Assembly (NCBI GenBank): GCA_036873755.1
Contig: JAVTVY010037013.1
Span: 62,001 to 126,000, forward strand
Length of the DNA stretch: 64,000 nucleotides
Direction: 5' to 3'
From: Hanleya hanleyi
Taxonomy: Eukaryota > Mollusca > Polyplacophora > Lepidopleurida > Hanleyidae
Below are positions 53,040 through 64,000 of this stretch, one piece after another. A program made the translations under genes and the position numbers. The notes beneath the pieces were generated by a model. It saw only the letters and a list, made by a program, of their open reading frames with translations. It ran no database searches and was not told the origin of the DNA. Position 1 is the first letter of the stretch. Every line of letters begins with the position of its first letter.

Positions 53040-53395
53040 CTTCAAGATCCTCATGGTACTCATATGAACAGTCACAATCAAAGCGTGGCTGAGATACATC
53101 ATTCTTTAGATGACGACCTTACAACGAATATTATGGATTAAGAATACTGATCAGCGATACGGATTTGATATTTTTGGAACATCATGATGTCTTGCCGGCA
53201 TCATTGAAAACTGTTGACCGCTTCTCTCTTGCAGGAAACAAGCCTTAGTTTATGTAAACTATGATTGTCTTTTTTGAATTTGGTGCTAATACTGTTATAT
53301 GGCATATGAAATAGGTCTTTGGATTATGGGCGCGGATATTCTCTAATGGACGACGGCTGAATTGTGGATGACGGACCAGACGCTTGTAATTCGAC
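53040..53395 (+). mobile_element. 3'-end fragment of PLE-like retroelement, copy 1
   Basis: Matches 55505-55872 from AAGATCCTCATGGTRCTCA onward and ends at the same GACGCTTGTAAT as the copies at 55.87 and 62.27 kb. Shared 3' ends with different 5' starts are the mark of 5'-truncated retrotransposition. Confidence 0.6.
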
Positions 53396-54480
53396 TAATG
53401 GATACCTAACAACGAAGGCGTGAATTTGAATCATCGGGGTTGCAGTGGGGTTGCATATTAATATTGTCTGGCTGGCGAGAAGCTACAGATGAAATAAGCG
53501 GTAGAGAGTGATTATATTGAACAACATTGGGTTAGTTAGGTGGGTGGTGGATTGAAACCAGAGAATGTTCTGTGTAGTTTATGCAGGGCTTTATTTGCCT
53601 CCTTTTTTTAAGATTGGTTTTGGCGTGTGAACAGTTTCCATTTCCATTTATGGTACCCATTAAGTATGTGTAGTTTTCTGTAAGAGGTATTTCTGTCGAG
53701 TCACAGTAAAATGTAATCATTTTCCCCTTTTTTGGATTGCCATACAGTTTGATTTACTGGGGTTGACCGTCAAATGCCATTTATTACAATAAACATTGTT
53801 ACGTCACAAACGATAATAGAAAAAAACGTAACAGAAAACAGTGGTGTAGTCAAGGATTAACAATCAAATATTTATTTACAATACTAAAATCATATACAAA
53901 TTAAGTAAGGTTGATACAACAAATAAATGTTCGAAATACAGTCTTACTGTTCAATGCTATACCGGTGTATATTCCACAGTCCGTGATGAAATAAATCTCT
54001 CAACAGTCCGTGCCGCGATCAAGTCACTGTTCTGTATTTTGGTAGTAACACCGCTCAATCGTGTAGAGTCCCAGCAAATGTCCAATCTCCGACAGTTCAA
54101 TCATAGACCGCGCAGCGGTCAAAACAAGAGTAATCCAGCAGTCCCTATAATCTCAGACAAAGGTAAGACGATAATGCACCCACATAAAAGCCAGTTAGAA
54201 TCCCGCCTCGGTCACAGAATGTCAGACTATTTATATTATCGGAGGTATTCGAGATCATTCTCTCAATTACGACATTTACTTGCGATTACCCCGGTTATGA
54301 CTTCGAGAAATCTACAGACGGATGTCACACTTAATACGTCAATACGCTTACGTAATTCTGTTATTCTAGAATCATCGACTGTATCTAATAACAATACCAT
54401 GACAGCATGTAACATATTTAGGCAGTTTTAGAGACCTTCGGGGGTTTCTGAGATCATCATCGGATCATACAGGATGTTGC
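53396..54480. other. unassigned, with one 130-codon frame
   Basis: The plus frame 54039-54431 (Arg/Ser-rich, no recognised domain) starts at a non-ATG codon in AT-rich sequence. I do not call it a gene. Confidence 0.4.
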
Positions 54481-55055
54481 AGTTCATTTTCTAATGTTAT
54501 TGGTGTGTATATATCTGGGGGAATGCCACATCATCCACAAAGACATTACACATAGTTGAACTGAGGCTATCCCCTTGTTTTTCGCCATTTTCTGACGTGA
54601 ATGTACCTGTGGGGTCTTTATTTATCTACAAGGTTGTGTTACTTTGATTGTACATGATTTTTGCACAATATCACGTCTGATTATTTTAAGGAGGTGGCCA
54701 TCTCTCTCTATTTAGTCGAGGGCCTTTTAGAAATCAATAAAACATGTGTAAATTTTCTTTTTTTCAATTTGTAAAAATATTAGTTTATCATGGATCTAAG
54801 AATGAAATTGTTGCCTACGGTATCTCTACTTTCCCTGCCCCCAGATTGGTTATCTGAGAGGAGATTATTGGCATCGATTTATTTGTTCAACATACCAGAA
54901 ATCAATTTGCCTAGGCAACTAGATATTGTAATGGCTCTATAGTTATGTGGTTTCTTCAGTCCTAGAATCCGGGATTAGCCCACTTCTGTATACATTGTCG
55001 AACAGTTTTTGCGATGGGTTATAATACGATGTCTTAGCCATATTTTAACATTTCA
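54480..55055 (-). pseudogene. LINE relic C, reverse transcriptase part
   Basis: Minus-strand copy of the LINE family seen at 4.7-7.2 kb. Broken frames show the EMLKYG stretch (about 55040), the SSCLGKL region (about 54920), a KALD motif equivalent to F-x-KAFD (about 54720) and GDSLSSTMCNVF (about 54560). A retroelement insertion (55056-55872) separates it from its 5' part. Confidence 0.6.
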
Positions 55056-55872
55056 TTGGATATGAAATGTCCACCTTCACTGGATTTGGAGGAAACTACA
55101 GATAGCCCTAGAGGCACATCATATTTAGATCTATATCCCCATACAAATGAAGCGGGTATTCTCTCTCGTCGACTTTATGACAAAAGAGATGATTACAATT
55201 TCGACATCGTAAACTATCCTTTTCTGGACAGTAATATTCCAGTGGGACCTGCATGTGGCGCATACATATCTCGCCTAGTAGCATTTGCTAGATCCTGTGT
55301 TAAATGTGACGATTTTAATCAACGTCACGAAACATTGTTGCAGAAACTCATAAAACAGAGCTATTCCAACAAGCACCTCCACTCAAAGTTTCTCAAATTT
55401 GGCTATACATATCGCATGCTGATAGCAAAATACGAGCGTAGCGTTTCGTAACTTGTGTCTAATTCCGCTTAACCCGGGGCTAGGGGCCGTATGAACCCAT
55501 GCACTTAAAGATCCTCATGGTGTTCACATGAACAGTCATAATCAAAGTGTGACTGAGATACATCATTCTCTAGATGATGACTTTACAACGATTATTATGG
55601 ATTAAGAATACTGATCAGCGATACGGATTTGACATTTTTGGAACATCATGATGTCTTGTCGGCATAATTGAAAACTGTTGACCGCTTCTCTCTTGCAGGA
55701 AACTAGCCTATGTTTATGTATACTATGATTGTCCTTTTAAATTTTGTGCTGATACTGTTATCTGGCATATGGAATAGGTATTTGGATTATGGACGCGGAT
55801 ATTCTTTAATGGACGGACGCGGATATTCTTTGATGGACGACAGCTGAATTATGAATGACGGACTAGACGCTT
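55056..55872 (+). mobile_element. PLE-like retroelement 3' end with C-terminal coding part
   Basis: Inserted in LINE relic C. The first 396 bases (55056-55451) encode 131 residues: SYLDLYPHTNEAGILSRRLY, then YDKRDDYNFDIVNYPFLDSN, then GPACGAYISRLVAFAR, and a C-terminal LHSKFLKFGYTYRML. The pattern (Y)LDLxI..xGxLxTxLYDKRDDFxFxIVNFPFLxSNIP...YGVYISQLIRYAR is common at the end of reverse transcriptase polyproteins in aquatic animals; the LDL..G.L.T start resembles Penelope-like RTs, so I call it PLE-like with reservation. About 420 bases of 3' UTR follow, ending at GACGCTTGTAAT. 5'-truncated. Confidence 0.55.
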
Positions 55873-56900
55873 GTAATGCAGTCAAGGCCACATGATATAC
55901 ATTTTTTAAAGGTTTTTCGGAGTATGTGTGGTTTCTCGTGTTTTAATATGGCTGTCTAGGATGGGATTGGATTGTTGTTTGTTTTCTTTAATTTCAAGTT
56001 CATTAATTAGATCCCGTGTGTTGTCACTAGTATATTGTTAAATAGTTCTACTTTGTTGTTAATACGTTCTGTGGTTGCAACTATATCACACGACATGATG
56101 CGTTGTATATTATTTTGCGACTTGACAGTAATTCCTCTCTGTAAAGCATATTATTGCCTCCTGCAATCTTGCATGAAACCGGTGAAAGGCGCAAGTTAAC
56201 ATTGTTTATGTGGTTCATAATATTACTTTTATTGCATTTGAATAAAGTTGAAATTGGACAATGTTGAGTAATTTCTTTAACGTTTAAGCTAACGACATTA
56301 TGGATTGTACTTTGATGGGCAAGGACATAATCAACAGCACTGCATCCTTGATTTGTGAAAAAAAGGGTTTTTCCAGATTATTCTTCTGGACGTACTATTT
56401 AGTACACGTATACCTCTCGAGATACATTACAGTTATCCTGAGAATTCTTTTGACGGTTGATAGAATCTAAAATGTAATCGTTTGGCAATGGTATAAACTT
56501 TTCACTATAGTGGACTATATAGTCATCCAATAGTTCTTGTTTATGGCAGTTCTTGCATTTACATCGCCGATAAGGATGACCACTACTTTGGAACTCAATC
56601 TTTCAATCTCATTTTCCAACATATTATAATGGTCGTTGTCGTATTGCGAATCAATAGGGTATCAATAGAAGGTCCACATATAAAGGTCAACATGCCAGCC
56701 AAATATATGCCCGGGAGTTTAATCCGTAAGGCATCTCTATTAAGTTTGGGTAATGTTTACTTTTGTAGAGAACAAGCAACCCACCAGATCCCCTATCACA
56801 CTGTTGCTCTGAGTCTTTCACACTGTGTACGGTTCATCATGACATTGTGATTCTCAGTATTATTTTTAGAACTATGAGTTTCCTGAAGACATATTACGTC
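55873..56900 (-). pseudogene. LINE relic C, endonuclease and linker part
   Basis: The complement matches 4730-5700 (endonuclease end at about 56450-56290, poorly conserved linker, RT start at about 55990-55900). An additional upstream part (56500-56900) may hold more of the endonuclease. Many stops and deletions. Confidence 0.6.
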
Positions 56901-57245
56901 ATGTGAGCCTGAAAGTTGTTGGACATTCGGGGTCTCAATTTCATTTTTTAAGCCATCAATATTCTATGGAAAGAATGTTGTAATTGTCAAGTGACAACAT
57001 AACGCAATATATATTACTGTTGAAAACACCCAGACTGGTGAGTACTTAAAGTAGACAAAAAGTATATAGATACTTATACCTTCAGTACCTCATCACTGCT
57101 TATCACTAGTAGTAGCGATGAGTTCCTAGTAATGAGCCATGTTCCATGTGTAATGCTAATAATATTAAACATATGGTTAACAATAGCATTGCCAGTTTGA
57201 TATACCAGCAATATTGTTTTCAGAATAGTTCGAAATGTCAGAATG

Positions 57246-57559
57246 CACTGCCAAAAATACCCTACTTATTTAAGATAATGCCCTAAAATTGTCTTGAAAT
57301 AAGATAATTTTTACTCAAAATAAGTTAAAGTTTAAGAAGATTTTTTTTCTTGTAGAAGTAAAAGTTGGAGTGGGGTAAGTATATTTTACTTGAGCAAGAA
57401 AAAAATAAGAATTTTTCTTAAAACAAGATTTTTTTAAGAAAAATTCTTAAATTTCTTGAAATTTTTTTTTTTAAATTTAACTTATTTTGAGTAAAAATTA
57501 TCTTATTTCAAGAAAATTTTAGTGCATTATCTTAAATAAGTAGGGTATTTTTGGCAGTG
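57246..57559. mobile_element. 314-bp MITE, CACTGCCAAAAATACCC termini
   Basis: Near-perfect inverted repeats of over 60 bases (CACTGCCAAAAATACCCTAC ... and its complement ending at 57559), AT-rich throughout. I could not define a target-site duplication. Confidence 0.75.
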
Positions 57560-57651
57560 TGCATAAAATACATGTACTTCAGATTACATGTATATTGGCA
57601 GACCATACAGTGTAATAACTACAACCTGAAATACCTGGATTGAACAGATGT

Positions 57652-58957
57652 TAAAGGAATAGACAACATTTGGCAAACGTAAACTGCGACTGAAAGATCA
57701 ATCCAAACAGTGCCCAACAATATTTTTCCCTATTTTTGAGATTCTTGAAAAATACTCTCAAACACTGGAAAAATGACCAGAGGTGTTGAATGAAGGGAGC
57801 CACCATGTTTCTGGCTTAACCAATGAGCGGCCGGGTGATATTCACGTGACAACTAGCTCATGACGTCAAAGGGCCTCTCTGCTGTTAGAGAGCAAACACG
57901 GCAGCAAGTGATTTTCAACTTTTTCCAAGGGTCCGACGCCTTGCATTTCCGGGAGTTTCAACCTGACTGATGACAATGACTGGCTGGGCCAAACCATGCT
58001 TTCATCTACGCTGCTTGGGACCAGTGTCGAGGGATATAACTTAGTGTCAGGCGTGTTCGAGCCCATTGAAGACGATCTACCGTAGAAATCGGTCGAGGAT
58101 GCATGTACCGTAGAAGCCGGCCGGGTCGCGGATTTCGTTTAATCGGCTCTGCTGTGAGATGTATATGTTAGGAAACGATCAGACGAGCACATGTGCAAGT
58201 GCTGACATTAGCTGACAAGGATTTATTCCATAAACTTTCTCAGGTAAATTTTCTCGCACGCTAGATATTTGGGTGGGTGTTTAACGGCCGTGTCATGCTG
58301 GACAGTTTCTTTCGGTAACAGTTCAACGGTGAGAAAAAACTCCGGATAATCTTATCCCGGAGAAACGGCCCTCCAACAGGGGCAGATTTAGTTTCGTTTT
58401 CTGGCTGAGTGCCGGTCTTTGTTGGGGACCGATTCCTTGAATTGATAACACAGAAATCAGAATTATTCCCATTTTCGGTTACATTAAACAATCTCAGTGA
58501 GTTACTGTCGAATTGGCCTATAACGAAAGCATATTTATCAGGCAACTCGATGCTGTGTTTTTTTGACCCTTACATAGTCTAGACTGACCGACAGATCAAA
58601 CCCGATTTCTCAACAACAAGGATAAGATCATTGTAATTGTACAAACATCAGCCGGTATTTTACAGGGTACAGAATACAAGGATGTATAGCCACACCTGCT
58701 GGCCTATCGGGCTGCGATTATTCCAGTGCAAGGCAAACTGTGCGTGTCCTCCCAGTTCACTGCAGTGTTCTGTGGCCCAGTGACGTCACTAAACTTGCCG
58801 TAATGGCGACGGCCTTACAAGCCACAGAATTTATCATTAACGGCTTCTTACTCGGTTGGAAAAAATTGCATAATTTAAATAAAAATCGTTTTGGACACTC
58901 CTGGAATTGTTCTTTCATTTGCAATATACGTTTATCAAAGGTTGTCTATTCCTTTAA
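57652..58957. mobile_element. TTAA-flanked 1.3 kb non-autonomous element
   Basis: TTAAAGGAATAGACAAC at 57652 and its complement ending in TTAA at 58954-58957, with about 30 bases of imperfect TIR (continuing TTTGxxAAACGTA). No transposase. It contains a GC-richer interior (57780-58450) with short frames of no recognisable type. TTAA ends suggest piggyBac-like mobilisation. Confidence 0.6.
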
Positions 58958-59429
58958 TAATTCTGAAGCTATTAAACTTGTCCAATATGAACATGTATTA
59001 AGTATTAATATTTTTCCTATTACATATTAATGTGGTCCTGTAACCAGAGGTGGGCAATGTAATCAAATGGGTAATATCACGCATACAAAGGTCCAGGATG
59101 GTAGATACTTCATATCTAAGCTATTTTATAAGTCTTTGTGTAGCTGAAAAGGCTCGGGCCTAGACATGTTGATGTCCCCCAGACTAGGTGAGTGAAGTCG
59201 GACCACAGTTAACAGTTCACAGTTCGCAATTCGAGAGGGACCCAATAAGTTTGCCTTCTTGTTGCGCACATGTTATTGAGGTAATGTTCAGTAGGAGCAA
59301 GAGAACCGTGGTGAACATTTCGTTCTTGAGGAGAGTTTTTACGCAACTAGCTAGACTTCCCGGACTTCGCTTAACTACACATTAATCTGGACAATGCTTT
59401 CGACACAGAAACACGATATATTTGTATGA
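58958..59429. other. no gene seen
   Basis: No frames or repeats of note. Confidence 0.5.
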
Positions 59430-59690
59430 ACAAAACCTGTTTATGTCACAGTGATACAATCAGTAGATAAGCTCACAGCAATACGTTATACATGTATGTT
59501 ATCGAAAGGTGACTCGGTATTTTTGTCACAATGACACGATAGGTAATCTCACAGCGATACGGTATAGGTTATCTCAAAGTGACTTTGTATGTTATGTCAT
59601 AATAGCACGTAGGTAATCTCACAGCAGTACTCAGTGGGTCTTCTCACATACACGACAGATTGTCTCACACCGATACGCTATGTTTAACTG
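59430..59690. repeat. degenerate ~45-bp tandem repeat
   Basis: TCTCACAGCGATACGGTAT-like words recur six or seven times (for example near 59470, 59550, 59615, 59665) with spacers of similar length. Confidence 0.5.
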
Positions 59691-60689
59691 CATATACTTT
59701 TTGCCACTTTTCCCAGAATAGAAATCCTTTATATTACAATGAGACACTTGCTGCCATGCTGATGATTTGCCAAGATGTAATATAATTGCTTTGTGCAATT
59801 GGATTCTAGTACATGTATAATGTAACAGTCTGATAATGGCAAAATACCTGGTCTATTGTAATCTATGTCAGTATACAATGGTGTAGTAAACAGGTAATGA
59901 GGATAAAGCACATCAAGCTAATTAAAATATAATTTAATATGATATATTGTCACGATCGTAGAAAGATAAATATGCAGACAATCTCATGGGAGCGACTTAA
60001 ATATACAGAAGCCAACACATTTAATGTTTTCCGCTGGGAAGATACTTACATGAACTTTTTGTTGAATAATATCGCCGATTCAATCGCTTACTTTCAGTCG
60101 TCGAAATAGCCTTGAATGAGCAGACAATCGATAAGAGATTTGTAGACATTGTTGGAAGAACAGGCTTAGCAGAAAATAGGTTATTACTCTCGCCACATCT
60201 GTCTGTTTGACCGTCTGTATAGGTCATCTTCGCAACGGTCCTTAGCATCGCAATGGGACAAATATCGACATGGTCGTCCCTTATTATCGAATGTCTCCTG
60301 AAAGATTCCAAAATGATTTTAGAGACCGAAGTATGAAGAGGAAGTTTGCTTGTCACTTCCAGACATGGAACATTTCTTATCCACCAATGCAGATTTCCAC
60401 AAACTCAACTTTCAAGACACCCGTTAGTCCTGAGGTATAAAACACTGTACAAACCCCCTTTCATGCCCCTCCCGCACATCGCTTATCCAGCTGCCGCCAA
60501 TAATATGTCCGACGTCCATAATCAAAATATCGAAACTCTTATGAAAAAAACTTCTACAATTGACCTTCTTTAGAATATGACGTCGCTTTGACGTCATCAA
60601 AACGTGAATCTTGGCTTATTCTTTATATATTCTATAATCCGAACGTCAACGAGCATATTGGACAGCCTAGGCCATTTCAACCTATCTGC
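59691..60689. other. no gene seen
   Basis: Short frames only (the largest, 60021-60356 minus, has no recognised motif). Confidence 0.5.
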
Positions 60690-61300
60690 ATACCGTGTTT
60701 ACGTTACCTCCATACCTGATGGTCCACCGTTACCTCCATACCTGGTAGATCGCCGTTACCTCAATACCTGAGGGACTACCGTTACCTTCAATCTTTGGAT
60801 GACCACCGAGACATCCATTCTCGAAAGACCACCATTATCTCATATCTGAAGGACCACGGGTACCTCCATTGTTTGAAGCATCACTGTTACCTCCATACCG
60901 TTGTTTTCCATTTTCGAAGATTCAACTTTACATCCATCCTTTGAAGGACCATCGTTACCTGCATATCGGAAGGACCACCGTTACCTTCACACCTGAAATT
61001 CTACCGTTACAACTATTCTTTGGACGGTCGCCTTTACCTCCATAACTGAAGGTCCCACGTTATCTCCATATCTAAAGGACCACCGTTACCGGCATACCTG
61101 AAGGACCAACGTTAGCCCCATTCCTTGGAGGACCAATGTACTTCCATTCCTTGAAGGATCAACGTTACCTCACTTTCCGAAAGACGATCGTTACCTCATA
61201 CCTGAAGGACCGCTTACCAGAAAGACCATCATTATATCCATTCTTTGAAGAATCAACGTTACGTTCATTCCTTGAAGGACCACCGTTAGCGTTGGATTAA
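60690..61300. repeat. degenerate ~27-bp minisatellite
   Basis: About twenty copies of a theme GACCACCGTTACCTCCATAC followed by CTGAAG, heavily mutated. Non-coding. Confidence 0.75.
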
Positions 61301-62064
61301 TATGCTGGAGATGGTATCCGACTATCTGAGCAGCGGCCTTCTTGAAAATGGCAGACATCTTGGCTATTTTCGTTGTCAAAATATCTGCAAATATTATCAT
61401 TGTGAATGTATGTGAAGTTGTTTTAATTCGTAGTGCTTAATTTGAGCAGCTCTGCTCAAGGTATAGTGTATACTGTGTAAAATTGACCGAAAATATTGCG
61501 CAAAACGGCCATCTTGGATTTATGCAATTAGCTTATATTCATCTACATTTTTTATATGTTGTTTGGAATGGTTTGGGGGAATAGTTGCAGCAAACCGCAA
61601 CTCTGTTGCAATTTTCTAGATCAGACTGCAGGTTGACTCGACTATATCCGTTGCTATACGATCTGCCCCTCGCTTAAGAGTTTTAAATCAAAGTATTATA
61701 AATATCTGCTATCAAATACTTAATCTGCTACATGCTTATTTTATAATGTGTAAACTCTAGTCATTATTCAATTAGTCCCATTGTTGCACGGATTTGTCAT
61801 TCATATTACTATCATTATTTCAGATCTATGTTATGTTTGTCCTTGTCCATTATGTGTTTTATATATGCAGTCGACGCTGTGAAAGATCGGCCTTCTTAGC
61901 CGAACAGGTCATCGACCAAAAAAGAAAGTTTATTATTATTATTATTATTATTATAACCATAGCTACATAATTACCATACAGTCCGCATTCAATATTTGAG
62001 CAGAATTAGACACAGTTACGAAATTTAGCGCCAAAGATCTGACACACGAATATAGTAATTTGCT
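61301..62064. other. no gene; (ATT)n microsatellite
   Basis: (ATT)n at 61931-61955 follows AGATCGGCCTTCTTAGCCGA (61883), an inverted motif; this resembles the 3' tail of a LINE, but no coding part is present. Confidence 0.45.
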
Positions 62065-62270
62065 ATCATCATTGAAATCTATTGACCGCTTCTCTCTTGC
62101 AGGAAACAAGCCTATGTTTATGTATACTATGATTGTCTTTTTGAATTTGGTGCTAATACTGTTATATGGAATATGGAATAGGTCTTTGGATTATGGACGC
62201 GGATATTCTCTAATGGACGACGGCTGGATTATGAATGACGGACTAGACGCTTGTAATCCATCGCCACAAT
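62065..62270 (+). mobile_element. 3'-end fragment of PLE-like retroelement, copy 3
   Basis: Matches 53200-53395 and 55660-55872 and stops at the same GACGCTTGTAAT. It is the shortest copy. A frame through it (62060-62278) encodes a hydrophobic stretch (MYTMIVFLNLVLILLYGIWN), but the other copies have stops there, so it is not a gene. Confidence 0.6.
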
Positions 62271-63579
62271 GGACCTGAACCCTGGTGACGTAATATATTT
62301 CTTTCAATCACGTGATAAATTGAGCAACCATTCATCTGCTTTATTATAGGTGATCACTTATCCAGAAGTTTACGGCGGCATCGTTTATGTAACACGAAAC
62401 TAACGCACGGTGTGAATTCCTATATGTAACCCGATACACCAAATTAAAGCTTGCTTTTCTGACTATACCAGTTCGGCAATTAAGCAATTAAGTTGATGTC
62501 ACGTTACACGAGAGAGGTGACAAGCTAATTGAATTGTACAACGATCCCACCAGGCAATTATTTGTCATTGATGTTGGGGGCCTGCATTGCATCAAGGGAT
62601 AGAAGTGGGATTTAATTGTCAAGGATGTTGGGGGCTAAAGTCATCAGGTTTCAGACCTATTGATAAATTCTGGAAGAAGGCGTTTCATGGCATAGCCTAG
62701 TCGAAGGCAATATCGATTCTCCTTAATATTAATGAGTTACCTCTCCATAGAATTGAAATAATAGCATTTTCATATTTGTTCTTCTCGAGTCGCTATTGTT
62801 TTAACGCCTAATTATTATTGATAAATTAAATCGTTCCGCCGCAAAGTTACTCTCGTTGCCTTAAATAAATTATCAGCCTACAGAAAGGTGCACTGTAAAT
62901 CGTAGAGACAGCCATCAATAACAGAATATATCGTCGATAGCAAACTTGTGGATGACATTACTTAAGGTCTGAAGGCCGGTTCACAGCATATTTGAAAACT
63001 CCCAAAATTACATTTGATATTTTACGAACGCATTTATTCAGGCTATTCAAATTTATATGTTGTTGTACATTTGGGGATAAAGGGATGGACCCATTCGAGT
63101 ATGTTTTTCCTCAAACAACTAAAAATATTTCAAAACCTTAAGTTTCTCTTGGATGTATTAATCTCATATCCTATCGTATTTCAAAGTTAAGTTGTCGGAA
63201 AAAATAGTTAAACCGCCGTCATTGTAAGTTAAACACAGGAAGCAAATTGGACATGAAAGAACTTTGATTACCTGGGTATGTGTAGATTACGCAGTTCAAA
63301 TATCAAACCTTTTGAACGGGTATCTTAGAAACTATCTAAACTGAGATATTGCTGGGAGATAAAAAAAAATACTTAAAAAGGAAACTACACAAAACGTGAA
63401 AATATCAAACCCGGACAACGACAGAAAGCGTAGCAGTTACATGAACTGTTGAAAAGTTATTTTCATTCTTTACTGGGCTATACATATTCATAAGATCCAT
63501 TCAGTGGCATGTATTACTCAAGAAAAGAAAACAGTTTTTCACATGTGTATGATTAAGAATGTGGTTTTGAAATTTTGCT
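62271..63579. other. no gene seen
   Basis: AT-rich unique sequence. ATTGTCAAGGATGTTGGGGGC (62615) echoes ATTGATGTTGGGGGC (62569) as a small direct repeat. Confidence 0.5.
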
Positions 63580-63905
63580 TCATACTGGACTGAGAAGCTG
63601 TATGATCCAGAGACCATTGTTCCATACTGAACCTAGGATCTGTATGATCCAGAGACCACTGTTCCATATTGGTCCGAGGAGCTGTATGTTACAGAGACCA
63701 TTGCTCCATACTGGTCCAAGAAGCTGTATGATCCAGAGACCATTGTTCCATACTGGACCGAGGAGCTGTATGATCCAGAGATCATTGTCCCACACTGGTC
63801 GGAGGAGCTGTATGATCCAGAGATCATTGTTCCATACTGGACCAAGGAGCTGTATGATCCAGAATTCATTGTTCCATACTGGTCCGAGGAGCTTATGATC
63901 CAGAG
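63580..63905. repeat. 42-bp minisatellite, about 8 units
   Basis: The unit GAGCTGTATGATCCAGAGAC plus CATTGTTCCATACTGGACC repeats at 42-bp spacing. Because 42 is a multiple of three, long frames are open on both strands (107 codons plus, 109 minus), each a 14-residue repeat; these are by-products of the repeat rather than genes. Confidence 0.85.
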
Positions 63906-64000
63906 ATCATTGGCATGAAGCTCAGCGAGGCTCCATGAACCTGTCATGAAGCTCAGTGGCAATAATTAACCTTGTCGGTCAGTAATAGCAATGCGGTCAG

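Noticed and set aside
62060..62278. 72-codon membrane protein gene
   Set aside because: The same sequence in two other copies has stops; it lies in a retroelement 3' UTR.

Overview
The window is eukaryotic, almost certainly from a marine invertebrate animal. Evidence: long tandem C2H2 zinc-finger reading frames, LINE retrotransposons of several clades, a Maverick/Polinton, TTAA- and TA-flanked MITEs, satellites, and a SINE with a 5S rRNA-like head and an (ACTC)n tail. From memory that SINE architecture resembles molluscan/lophotrochozoan SINEs, so a lophotrochozoan is my best guess, but the window does not prove it. No intact ordinary host gene is visible; the sequence is a stack of mobile elements inserted into one another.

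Layout. 0-9.5 kb: a 1.9 kb element with long inverted repeats, a dispersed repeat carrying a SINE, relics of one LINE family, and a decayed zinc-finger gene on the minus strand split by a TTAA-flanked MITE. 9.5-14.9 kb: CAACGT-rich repeats, MITEs, one long hairpin and a weak two-exon gene candidate. 14.9-34.4 kb: a Polinton of about 12.8 kb once a 6.6 kb L1/Tx1-type LINE inserted in its left terminal repeat is subtracted. 34.4-42 kb: a LINE with an RNase H domain, split by a 5.6 kb CR1/L2-like LINE with tandem 5' promoter-like monomers. 42-48.6 kb: tandem repeats, including a 62-bp satellite of 11 units. 48.6-50.2 kb: a zinc-finger array with two in-frame stops. 50.6-51.1 kb: an internally deleted copy of a tyrosine-recombinase-derived (DUF3504-like) gene. 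51.7-64 kb: hairpin, mariner-type MITE, a solo Polinton terminal repeat, 3' ends of a PLE-like retroelement, more LINE relics, a TTAA-flanked element and minisatellites.

The Polinton is the centrepiece. On the minus strand it encodes, in order of transcription, a tail-anchored small protein, an acidic small protein, a DDE integrase with chromodomain, an FtsK/HerA-type packaging ATPase with an unusual N-terminal membrane stalk, a basic glycine-tailed protein, a proline-rich conserved protein, the minor capsid protein, a pVI/pX-like protein, the major capsid protein and an adenoviral-type protease. Divergently it encodes a C2H2 zinc-finger protein and a conserved Polinton protein. It thus has a virion-making and integration gene set but no DNA polymerase B, and many of its genes now carry stops or frameshifts. 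Several genes have their own TATA box and others overlap by ATGA or TAATG, as in a compact virus. Its terminal repeats are arrays of units containing NRF-1-like TGCGCATGCGCA palindromes and YY1-like motifs.

The least expected structure is a set of three long hairpins (13.3, 35.0 and 51.8 kb). Their arms are unrelated to each other, but all three carry the same mini-hairpin at the tip: GA mismatch, GC stem, GCA/GTCA loop, GC stem, GA mismatch.
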